DNA from: Mesocentrotus franciscanus
Taxonomy: Eukaryota; Echinodermata; Echinoidea; Camarodonta; Strongylocentrotidae
Reading direction: 5' to 3'
DNA length: 64,000 bases
Assembly (NCBI GenBank): GCA_037976565.1
Contig: CP137667.1
Coordinates: 806,001 to 870,000, forward strand
Every line of letters begins with the position of its first letter. The first letter of the stretch is position 1. The position numbers and the translations under genes were made by a program. Of this stretch, positions 32,951 to 43,600 are shown in pieces. The notes below the pieces were generated by a model. It made no database searches and was not told the DNA's origin. It worked only from the letters and a program-made list of their open reading frames with translations.

Positions 32951-33520
32951 TCGTTTTGAAAGAAAATGTCTATATATCATTCCGAATGATTAAACACTGG
33001 ATGATGTCAATGTTATTCATCATAATAGACTTCTTTGGATCAGTAAATAATAAAGAACAAAAAATATTCCTACAAAGCGCCAGCAGAAACATGGACCAAT
33101 ATGTTTGTTGCGATAGATATTGCGTGACTTCCTTTTTCACCGATGACTAAACTCTCTTACATTTCGCTCTTACTCTCTCCCTTTTAATCTTCGTATTGTG
33201 TATATACATTTTTTGTGGGGGGTGGCCGCCCTATTACCCCCTGACTATGTGAATGGGCTTACGACTGCCTGGTCAATGAGGTTCATGAATGTACGAATAT
33301 GTGAGAGCCGATCGTTTTTCTCTTATATTCATTGACTCACATCATGACTGTTCTTTGATAGAGGGAACAATTCCCAATGTATAGGTAACAACTCATTTTA
33401 CATTATTTAAAGCTGTGATATTACAAACCCAGTAAATTATGGACCCAATTTTATGATCATGATTATGGCTGTTAACATTGTTTCATGAAAGGTTATAAAG
33501 AAAGCAAATTTATTCGTATC
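32951..33520. other. Non-coding stretch
   Basis: Nothing recognisable apart from a G-run near 33216-33224. Confidence 0.4.
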
Positions 33521-34169
33521 TTAAAGAGAAGGTTCATTGATTTTAAACTTGACTGAATTTAGTATCATTGCAATCGAAAAATTACACTGAGTAAAATTAT
33601 TACATTTGTGTAACTTGTAAATTCGAGCGAAAATTATAAAAGTTGATTGAACTTGACGAAAAATCAACCCACTCAAGACCCCCAAAACATCGTAATTCAG
33701 CTGACTTTTCAGTGGCGTCACAAAATGAACGACTGGCCACTCAGCGAAATTATTGACGACGGTGCGCGATGCATTTTTCGTGCAATTCACATGTATTGCA
33801 TTAACTCTTGAGTACCGTACCCATTCATACCCAACGCTGTTCACCTTCATCATTCGGAATAAGCCCATCAATTTTGTGATTTGTATTTTCCTTCGGCAGT
33901 TATTGACCAATAGATTATTTGTCTGATCATGTTACAATTACATGCACGTTTTAGCAATAGATATATTGATTATATGATTACTAACCAAGAAACAACATGT
34001 ATGTTTATTATATATGTTTGTACGAGCCTCCATTTTTTAAAGCCTATCTTACTTTCACTTCAAATGATCTTTGTGATGGAGTAAATGCATTTGAGATTAG
34101 AATATATCTATTGATGGCCAGTAATTGCCAACATTGATTGTAAAGTATTGATTTATCAATAGTTCACGA

Positions 34170-34510
34170 TTTACCAATTGCCAGTTGGTTTCAATGGGGA
34201 CCAATAATTGCCAGTTGGTTTCATGCAATGGGGACCAATTGCCTTTCGGTTTCAATGGGGACCAATTGCCAATTGGTTTCAATGAGTACCCATTGTTTCA
34301 CTTTCCATGTACTCCAAATTGCCAATTGGTATTCAATTGGGATTCAATGGGGACACTCAATGGGGACCAATTGCCTTTCGGTTTCAATGGGGACCAATTG
34401 CCAATTGGTTTCAATAGGTACCCATTGTTTCACTTTCCATGTACTCCAAATTGCCAATTGGTATTCAATTGGGATTCAATGGGGACATTCAATGAGGATT
34501 CAATTGGATT
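34170..34510 (+). repeat. 132-bp tandem repeat with CCAATTGG palindromes
   Basis: CAATGGGGACCAATTGCCTT starts at 34226 and again at 34358. The two 132-bp units differ at only a few sites. Each holds several shorter copies of GGGGACCAATTGCCAATTGG. The open frames with GDQLPFGFNGDQ repeats are by-products. Confidence 0.85.
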
Positions 34511-34524
34511 TTCGTCTTGGGGAG

Positions 34525-35191
34525 GTATACGCATCATGAATATTCATGAGCTGAGCTCACAGCACTGTGGCTGAGCTGCAAATGCCTAGATTTCATGCAT
34601 TTTACGAGTATGGCTTCTGTGATTTGATCTCATCATAACCCCCAAATGTAATCATCTGTTCCCTTTTCCATTATGAACATATCCTGAAAGTTAAGCCTAA
34701 TATATTAATAACGAAACAGTGACAAGCTGAGGTGACCGTGTAACGTTACTGTCTCACCTATACATACACACAGCAATTAACTAGACAATCAAGTACTTAG
34801 TTAAATCTAGGCCTAGATCTAAACATTTTCTAACCAAACTGCTGCATCATAGACTAAATTTGCCTATGGGATGGGCCGATTTACAATTTCACAATAATAT
34901 TTTGGTACTTAAATAAAGGCTTTTATGGTTCTTGCAGAAAAAAATCGGTAACTATTCTCTACTTTAGAGCGACCAAAATTGCAGAGAGCTGTAGACGCCG
35001 CCATAATTGCTCATGTAAAAGTTACAACTTTGAACCAATCACTGCGCATGCATGCAGTGTACGTACGTACACAGCTAGCTAGCATATAGCTGCATGCTAT
35101 GAGCAGCTTCGACTTGTGTCACGCGCATGCGTAATACTACTAGTATCTTTGCAGCTCAGTCATGAATATTCATGATGCGTATACCTCTGAA
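34525..35191. mobile_element. 667-bp foldback element
   Basis: GAGGTATACGCATCATGAAT at the left is matched inverted by ATTCATGATGCGTATACCTC at the right, followed on each side by GAGCTGAGCT-like sequence. It lies inside the larger TTAA-flanked structure. Confidence 0.75.
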
Positions 35192-36239
35192 CCAATCAGG
35201 AGGCAGGATTTTACGCTCATAGGTAAACCTGTTTGGGAAGAAAAAAATTCGCAGCCCGGCGCTCGATCAAGCCGTGCAATTCAGCCCGGCGCTCGAGCTA
35301 GCCGTGAATCGCGAACCGGACTGATCTTAGTCTTCTCTCGGTTTCCCCCTTTCCCCATTTACCTGGTACTACGACTTTATTCATAAAAATCTAAATGAAT
35401 CGGCCTAATCAGCTATATCGTAATGAATATCTGGACAATTTTAGTAGATTTGTCGCCTATTTTGCTCCAGAAGAATCGTTAGGTCAGCATGCAAAATGTC
35501 CTCTGCACTCCCAGATCAGACACATACACGCTGACCTGCCCTCATAGTATGTGATTATTTTCCCGATTTTTATGTTCAAATGTGACGGAAAATAACATAA
35601 AAATCGAACAAGCATTTGTAGAAAGTAATATTTATTCAGTTTATCTCATTAAAAATAAAGGAAATAAAGGAAATTTCACCACTGGCGGTAAATATATCAA
35701 CAACAACGTTAACCTATATCTAAAAATTGAAATGGGTATCCAACATCGTCCCAAATGTGTGTGATGTAGGTTGTTCATATTGTGACGTCACATTATGGCA
35801 TGTAAATAACGCCGTCATTTCACTTTGTGAGTGGGTTCTGGAAAGGGTATCAAAATTGCATTTAATTTATTCCTCACAATAGTGAGGGCCTAAAAGTACT
35901 GTACCCATTTTGTTAATGTTCTTAGCAATCTGTAGAGGTATAATTTGCCTTTTTTCTCCAAATGTCAATTAACCTTCTCTTTAAAGAAAGCAGCTTCCTC
36001 CCACTGTGAAAACTCAAATATTAAATCATCATATAAAAGGGCCGGGGAGTGACCACTTTTTCAAAATGTGAGCTGAACCTGAGTTCTGGGAAGAGTAAAA
36101 AAAATAATGTGTTAGCGTTATCATTGTTATTATGCAAGTGTGGAAGAACATCAGATTAAAAATGTTCCCGGAAATGCATGGCTCTTCAAATGCCTTAATA
36201 TTCTAAATATGGCATGTAACAGCGTAAAAATCGGGACGG

Positions 36240-36454
36240 ATTTTATGCCACATGTTCGTGTAGTCCCATATACATCTTTCTGTGTACAGTGCTTGTAACT
36301 TTACCAAGACTGGGGCAAATTTCTTATCATTTTGATGATTCCAGAACCTTGCAGTACACACCAATACCTATATGCTAGATGATCAACCTTTTCTGATCGA
36401 TTCCACACTGTTTCTTTCACAATGCAATCGCATGACCAGAACTCAACTTTATCT
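36240..36454 (-). mobile_element. Partial inverted copy of the 41903-42297 element
   Basis: About 210 bp is the reverse complement of 41903-42110, including the CCAATACCTATATGCTAGAT and ATACATCTTTCTGTGTACAG regions. It ends at TTAA (36455-36458). The other end is diverged or truncated. Confidence 0.75.
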
Positions 36455-36604
36455 TTAACATTTTAGATATAATCTATATCATGTTTATAGTGTTGGATCC
36501 AGTATCTTCAAATATTAAAATTGTAATATACCGTTTTAAATAAATAAATAATAATCTTTTATAGTCCACTCCAAATTTTAATAAACCGAAAATGGAAATT
36601 CTTT

Positions 36605-36795
36605 GTGCCCAATTGATCGTGAGCCCGGCAGCCGCTGAGCAGCGCCAGATCGACATTGCTCTATCCCCTTATTGTTGAACGCCAAACAAGGTAGCAGCGA
36701 CTCCCATCTTTTAACGTCTTTTGGTATGAGGCGGCCGGGGTTCGAACCCACGACCTCCCGGTTGTGAGGCGGACGCTCTACTGAGAATTAGTGGT
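36605..36795 (-). mobile_element. tRNA-derived SINE, second family
   Basis: Reading the minus strand, AGAGCGTCCGCCTCACAACC, then GGTCGTGGGTTCGAACCCCG gives a tRNA-like anticodon arm and a perfect pol III B box. The body continues CCATACCAAAAGACG-type sequence to GGGATAGAGC and a GGCGCTGCTCAGCGG end. The head differs from the SINE at 10308, so two SINE families are present. Confidence 0.8.
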
Positions 36796-36799
36796 TACT

Positions 36800-37725
36800 C
36801 CTCGGTCATTTTAAAAAGTGATTTAACATTTCAGGTTTTAGAGTGCAGTATGAACCAACAATGCGAATATTGATGAAAGAATACAAAATTTAGGTTTTAT
36901 GCGTACAACAGAAAACCAACATTGTGTATTCTTTTATTAATATTTTTCTTCAAGCTTATTTTGGGGGGGAAGTGTGTCTTAAATGACATCCTCTTTCACA
37001 TTATGATACAATTTTAGTGAAATTTTGCCATCACTTTTCTATGGTGCATTTGGGGCTACCAACACTTTAGAGGGGCTTTAATGTTATAAGCAGCGTTTTC
37101 CTTCACATTGTTGAATGTGACTTGCATTTAGTTTGTGACTGAAAACAATCTGATGAACAATTTTTGAAAGGTTAGATTTTATTTTGAAATTTGTATTGTC
37201 ACAAGTCATTAATCTCCCACAGTGAGATAAAATGATTTTACTCTATTTATGTGTATTTTGTTTAATCTTAAATTCTTCTCTCTTTTTTCGGGGGGGGGGG
37301 GCGTGAAATGAAACACTATCCAGGTTGATCATCTCCGAGTTTCACAAACAAATGTTTTGAAAATAAAGAGAAACCAATAAACATAATTCTCAGATAAAAT
37401 TGTCTTTTATAGGGGATACATATAGATAGTAACGGTATTTTCACACTGGTCCATTTTGCTTGAAACTTCTCGATGAGCTTTTTATCAAAGTCAAATCAGT
37501 GTAGGCTTCAGGCACTCCAATCAAAATAAAATGTATCAGTCGTTTTTATTTGAGAATAACGAAGCATTTACAAACATTTATGCGGAATATAAATAGCGCG
37601 ATTTATGTGTGTATCACTGTACAAGTCTAACGAACCACATGTACTACTATATATTTCACAGCTACGTCTACTCTATATATACATAGCTAATCACAATGGA
37701 AATTTACATATTAAATATCGAATAG
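36800..37725. other. Non-coding stretch
   Basis: AT-rich with G-runs at 36963-36969 and about 37289-37301. No exon is seen. Confidence 0.4.
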
Positions 37726-37727
37726 AG

Positions 37728-37965
37728 ACAGGGGCGGTTTGAAATGAAAAGGTGGAGCTACGGGGTGGTTTGACACATACTGGAGCGTAGTGTGTTAATG
37801 GGGTGGAAACACAGGGTGGTTTGTAAGATACAGGGGCGTACTTTGCTTGAGGGATAGAGCAACAGGATAAGATACAGCGGTGTATTTTGGTGAAAGAATT
37901 GGCCACAGGTTCGTTTGTAAGATGCAGTGGTGTATTTTTAGTGACTGGATGGGGCCAGATTTTAA
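37728..37965 (+). repeat. ~65-bp degenerate tandem repeat
   Basis: Four diverged copies of TTTGTAAGATACAGGGGCGT, then a GGTGGTTTG-like linker. The minus-strand Cys/Pro/Val frame across it is a by-product. Confidence 0.65.
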
Positions 37966-38181
37966 TACGGAGGAGTCATCGAGATGCTGGGTTGATTTGA
38001 TAAGATGTTCATGATGGCTCCTATCAACATCCGTTGGTGTTTGCCTCCATCAATGGGTGTAAAGGCCATCATGACGAGGTTGCATGGTGTTATCAGAAAT
38101 AGATTACGTACTCTTCCATGCATCTATACATGGTCTTTGCTCTAATACCATAACTTTGAAATCCACATCTAACCTTTTCAA

Positions 38182-38725
38182 GGGGAGGTCCACCCTGATA
38201 TTTTGTTGGATTTAGTAAAAACAGAAAAAATGCGAGGAACAGGTCAGTGGAAGTTTTAGAAAAATCCGATAAAAAATAAGTAATCTATGAATTTATGAAA
38301 TTGCGATCAATAAAACCAAAATTGGCAACTCTGTAACATATCATGCAAGGTCCCCTCCCATTTTGCTCTGTACTAACAAAATTAGATATGTCTATTCCTT
38401 AAAGAAAATTTTCAATCATACGTGCACCTTAAATATCAGTATTGAAAATATGTTTCTATATAACACCTGTATGAAACAATATATTCCGTCATCAATAACT
38501 AACAAAATGAAAGTTTATAAAATATTTCTGTGTAGAGCAACATTTTAGAGGAACTCGTATCGCAAGAAACGTCACAGTGTTGCCAACTTGCGTTTCACTG
38601 ATGACAACTTTAAAAATACATGACTTTTTTGTTTTCCATCGGTCTTTGTTCAAAATTGTACTGATCCGTTTCTTCATGTTTCTGCTTTTATTAAACCCAA
38701 CTTGATAGCAGGGTGGACTTTCCCC
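38182..38725. mobile_element. Foldback element of the AAGTCCACCC type
   Basis: GGGGAGGTCCACCCTGAT at the left faces the complement of AGCAGGGTGGACTTTCCCC at the right. The right flank is TTAA (38726-38729) and the left flank is TCAA (38178-38181), probably a mutated TTAA. The interior AAAATCCGATAAAAAATAAG echoes the element at 10638. Confidence 0.75.
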
Positions 38726-40177
38726 TTAATATGACTCAACAGGTTTATCTTTAAAAATACCTTTTACATAACTAATTTGAAAGTACCTGCTCAATATAGT
38801 TCTCACGTAATTTTATCTTTATAATGTTATGATTTTAAACATTAAAATTAGGAGGAAAAATAGGTAAAACGTGATAAAGCATTTGAGAAAATATCTTAAT
38901 ATACCTTCTCGTATTACATGAATGTGATTTACCTTTAATGTTGTTTACATTCATTTTGGCGATCAAAGCCCGATATTCAGTGACCCTTTTCTTACCCTGA
39001 AAGTTCTGTACCCCTATGGTTTATGCGAACCCTTAATATAATACAGTAATAAAGTGAGGTGAAAGGTGAAAGGTATGGTATGTCTGAATGAACAAATCAC
39101 AATAATCCAAGAATAAGATTCAGGGTGGATTGTGACAGGTCGATCGCTTGATTACCTAAGGGCAATTAACCATACCTATACTCTCAAGCTTTTGTATGAT
39201 GGATCATCATGCAATAAACATTGAATCACTGAAGCATCTTGTTGAGCTGCTCTATATTAAAGTTATTCCTTTATATACCTTCAGCAAACAATTATAAAGT
39301 ATCAATTATTTGAAGTTTAAGGAATGGTAACCTTTAACGTAACGTATAGACTCCTGCCTTCATAACTATATTCTGATTTTTTTCTTCAGTTTGGTTATCT
39401 TTATCAGACAATAAAAAAGTAATACATGTACTAACAATCTTAAATATGTTTACATAACGGAGTGTTCACTTGCATATCAAAATCCTCATATGCTGATGTT
39501 TTCTCGTTGACTATATCAACGAAGGTAACTGGGTAACCGATGGCAGACAGGAATGAAATATCCCGGAGATACAGTTGGAATAAATGAGGTACGATAGATT
39601 ATTCTGTTGTCGGAGTTTTTTTAAAAGCTGATCAAACATTTTCAGAAACTCTGAGTAGATTTGGCGGGTTGCACTGGAATTCCTGATCAGTATAAAATCA
39701 AGAGTGACTCATCAAAAACATTTTCCTTGACACAAAGTTCAACTGCAGGTTCAACCTTGGCTAGCTTGTGAAATAACACGATATTTATCTCTTCTACAAG
39801 ACTGAATCTACAAGAAATGTCGAGTGAATGATAATTATCGGGTTTGGCTTGAGATGCAACAGTCAAACACTGAAAGGTCGTACTTTCTTGTACAGGCAAA
39901 TATACATAATGCCAGACTTAATTATATTTACCCGACTACTCTCACTCTAGGTAGTTCGATCCATATAATAGGCCTTTAGTGGAGTATCATATAGTTCAAT
40001 TGTAGCGAGGTCTTACTAAGGACCTACTATCTTCATGGTCATACCTACTTAATCCTCAGCAGCTAAACTCGTCTTAATTATTTTGCAGCTACTGACAACT
40101 GCGTTCTGTTGATAACCATTCCTGGCTTTTGGTTCAAAATATGAAAATCAAAAGAAGTCAGTACTTCGAATCCAGTA
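38726..40177. other. Region downstream of the minus-strand tail gene
   Basis: It would contain the 3' UTR. No clear AATAAA was identified on the minus strand close to the stop. No other gene is seen. Confidence 0.35.
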
Positions 40178-40611
40178 TTACTGTACACATTCTAAAGTCT
40201 TTCGCAATCCGCACGGTTCAGCTGTCTTCAATTCATACAACTGATATGTTTTCCTAAACTGATCTCCGATCGGACTAGCCTTGCTGCATTCATCAATAAC
40301 TTGAATCTCAATTTCTTCTTCAACATCTTGTTCATTTCCTTCCGGGCTACCTCGTCGTTTAGGTGGTAGTGATGGTGGTGGTGGTGGTGGTGGTGAATGA
40401 TATGATGTAATCATCATAGGTTTACATGATCTAGGATCTTTCTTCGGCGATTCACCTTCCTCACGTATCTCTGATGGGATGTGATACCGCACTGTTTCCG
40501 GGTGAATAGGATGTACTACCTTTACACCTCCAACCGATGTAGCATGCCGTTTGGGATTCATGTGGCGTAGATGGCGCCCTCTTTCTGGGTCACTTATAGA
40601 TCCAGGAGGCA
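40178..40611 (-). CDS. Tail-gene exon 7, with stop codon
   Basis: After acceptor GGTTTGTTTAG it reads PPGSISDPERGRHLRHMNPK, then VVHPIHPETVRYHIPSEI, a Pro run (seven Pro in SPPPPPPPSLPP) and an acidic EEEIEIQVIDE stretch. It ends FRKTYQLYELKTAEPCGLRK, then a few residues and TAA. The Pro run is coded by a (GGT)n microsatellite on the plus strand (40370-40396), so its length probably varies. Confidence 0.8.
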
Positions 40612-43600
40612 CTAAACAAACCGAAAAAAAATGCATTAAATGATCGGTAAATGTTTATTGGAGCAGAAGATTTGCATTCGTATAATTTTGTATGTGTTTC
40701 AAAATAGCGATTCCTATCAAATAATCTCTAAAATTCAACATTACTCTAGGAACGGGTCTCGAACGTAGTGTCACCCTTCTAAACCCATATACTTTGACCT
40801 CTTATCATTACTAAGACTATCTACGCCACTAAGAAAAATGCTGTCAGCCTAACCGGAGCCGCAGCTTTAGCCTGCAGAGCTAACCAAACTCCCCCACCCC
40901 CTCCCCCCTCCAAACAAAAAAGACTCTAGGTCGAATTCATTCCATAACTGTCAGCAGGAAGTAGTTTTGCTATTTATTACAAAACACAATGTCAGACCGT
41001 TACTGTCGAAAACGGGTGGCCAGATACTCCTAAAATTAAGACTGTTTTAATCCTAATCCCACGAACCAAACTTTGTTGGGAAGAAGAAAAATATCTGTAC
41101 AGGACAAACATCGACCATAATATAAAACATCAGAAGACAATGAGACCATTAATTAACACATGACATTTTGAAGAAGAGGCTTAGAGATCTGTAGCACCAC
41201 TACTTTATCTAAATAGCTGTTCATTGGTTGACTCACTTCGTATAATATAGATAGCTCTATTATTTCCAACTACTATTACCTGTGTATTTTGTTTTACTAT
41301 TAGTCTTCAACGCATATATATATATATACTTACAGCTATCGCTGGGAGTCCAAATGAGCTGAGGCCTCCCTCTACGTCTGTAATAACCATAATGTTTTCT
41401 GGTATCAGCGTCACTGTCTGTTACCCCGCTATGTGCAGCACTGAAACTTTCGTAAGGTAGAGATATGTAGCCTTCGGAAGGACTCGAAGGTGCTCGGTAG
41501 TGAATCGGATGAGATCGTACGGTTTCGGGTGAGCTGCTGCTTGGAGTACCATGATGATGACGGGCATGTGGATGAGAGCCAGGACTGAACAAAAATAGAA
41601 TTTTGATATATTAAATTGATGTTTCCAAATGACGGTTAAGTTATTGGTAGAGGGAAGTAAAAATAAATATTAAGTTTCTAAGACGAGCAAAGCGTAAAAA
41701 AGTTTCTCCTACCAGTTACGTTTGTACATGTACATAAAAGATGACTAACTGCCAGGGTTTCTTCCCGGTACACGAGGTTCCCTGATAATGATATAATGCT
41801 GTGCTGCCTGTGCAGTAACATAAACTCGTTTTCATACCAAAGGATTAGCATTAACTGTAAACCCAACCCCAACTTCGACTCCAATACTAACCCTTATCTT
41901 AAAGAGAAAGACCAGTTCTGGTCATGCGATTGCATTGTGAAAGAAACGTTGTGGAATCGATCAGAAGAGGTTGATCATCTAGCATATAAGTATTGGTGTG
42001 TACTGCAAGGTTCTGGAATCATCAAAATGATAAGAAATTTGGCCCAGTCTTGGTAAAGTTACAAGCACTGTACACAGAAAGATGTATATGGGACTACGCG
42101 ACCACGTGCGCGATATCTATTTGGTCCCAATAGATATAATAATTTACCAAATATATCAATTAGTAGGCGGTTTCCGACTTTCCCGGCAAAATTTGTATCA
42201 TCACGTATTAGTCAAAACATATTCTTTCACATGATTGGTAATGAGAGCTTCCATTTCATTTTTTGAGAGAGGGCGTTTCCAAAACTGGTCTTTACCTTTA
42301 ATCCTATCCCTAATCCTAACCTTAACCTAACCCTAAGCCTCTGTTAAAAGTTAAGAACTCACTGCCTGTGTTTTCTTCCCGGTACACGGGCCGCTCTCAT
42401 AAAAGACCGTGCAGTAAGAACCTCGTCTAAATATCAAAGGGTTAGCATTTAACCTAACTTTAACCCTTACCCTGAGCCTCTTTTTAAATGTTAAGTACTT
42501 ACTGCCTGTGTTTCCTTCCCGGTACACGCGCTGCTCTGATAACAGACCGTGCAGTAACATAACCTCGTCTTGGTACCCGACGATTCGATCTGTATCGGCT
42601 AGGACGATACACGTGAATGCTTCCTCGTTCAGATGATTCCATCTCAAAATCAACATCACTCGATTCTTCGCTTGATCGAACAAGAGAGGGCGATGTTGTG
42701 AGTGACATACGAGCACGGTCACGTGGTCTGGCTCCTATATATGATTTTAAAAATACATCAAACACAATGAGATTACAAATTATTAACAAAGTAAATTTAA
42801 CTCATTACTTCCCCTAAATCTCATTTAAATATTTCGTTTCTTCAGTTTTGTTAAGAAGACATGGATAATAACTAGATATTGCAATAATTCATTCATTGAC
42901 AAGAGGAGCAACACCTTCAAAATAAAATGATCAATACAATTCACTAAAATCAAACTGGATGCTTCATTTTCTAGCAAAACCACCCTCCCTTGGTGACGGT
43001 GCCCTCTCTTCAATTTGAAGGGCCCATCACTCTCCACATACACATGCATACCTTCCAATGTATGAACGTATCTCCTAGGTGCATAGTGGTTAGCCTCGGG
43101 AACAGTAGGCATGGGTGGAGACGCAGTAAAGTTCCGGATCCCGTGTTCGACGTCGCTATTGGTCACTGAAGGATGATCACGTGATACATGTGAACGGCTA
43201 GAACTTGAAGCTGGTGAATAATCTTCTCGTTTCTTATTAGCGCATTGGATAAGCTCAAACTGCGCCGCCTCTATTCGCATGCCGGTGGAGTATGCCCGCT
43301 CTAACTCTTCACGATTTGACGATTCATTTGTAGTAGACAATGAGCCGTTGCTGGGTCGCTTGGTACCTGGTAATGGAGATGGGATAATTAGACAATTGAT
43401 AAATAGTGAATTCAATACCCTCGTGTATATCCCATACAAATCATGTTCCGATTACGTAATACGTTACGTCATTGTATTTTCGTACATTTCAAAAAGTGAT
43501 GGATAATGCTGTTGACATTGCTTCATTTTGATGTTATCAACGTCTCGATTACGTTGCCTTTTTCTTGTAAATAAGGTCCTATTGCATTTCCATCAAACCT

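Larger units (their letters stand above)
33525..35980. mobile_element. ~2.46-kb TTAA-flanked inverted-repeat element (tentative)
   Basis: TTAA plus AGAGAAGGTTCATTGA at the left faces the complement of TCAATTAACCTTCTCT plus TTAA at the right. TTAA is at 33521-33524 and 35981-35984. The ends match over about 17 of 20 bases. The interior holds a minisatellite and another inverted-repeat element and no transposase, so it could be a composite or a degenerate piggyBac-type element. Confidence 0.5.

Noticed and set aside
34185..34574. 129-codon frame with GDQLPFGFN repeats
   Set aside because: It translates a 132-bp tandem repeat.
36715..36790. tRNA gene on the minus strand
   Set aside because: It continues into a SINE body and lacks a closing acceptor stem.
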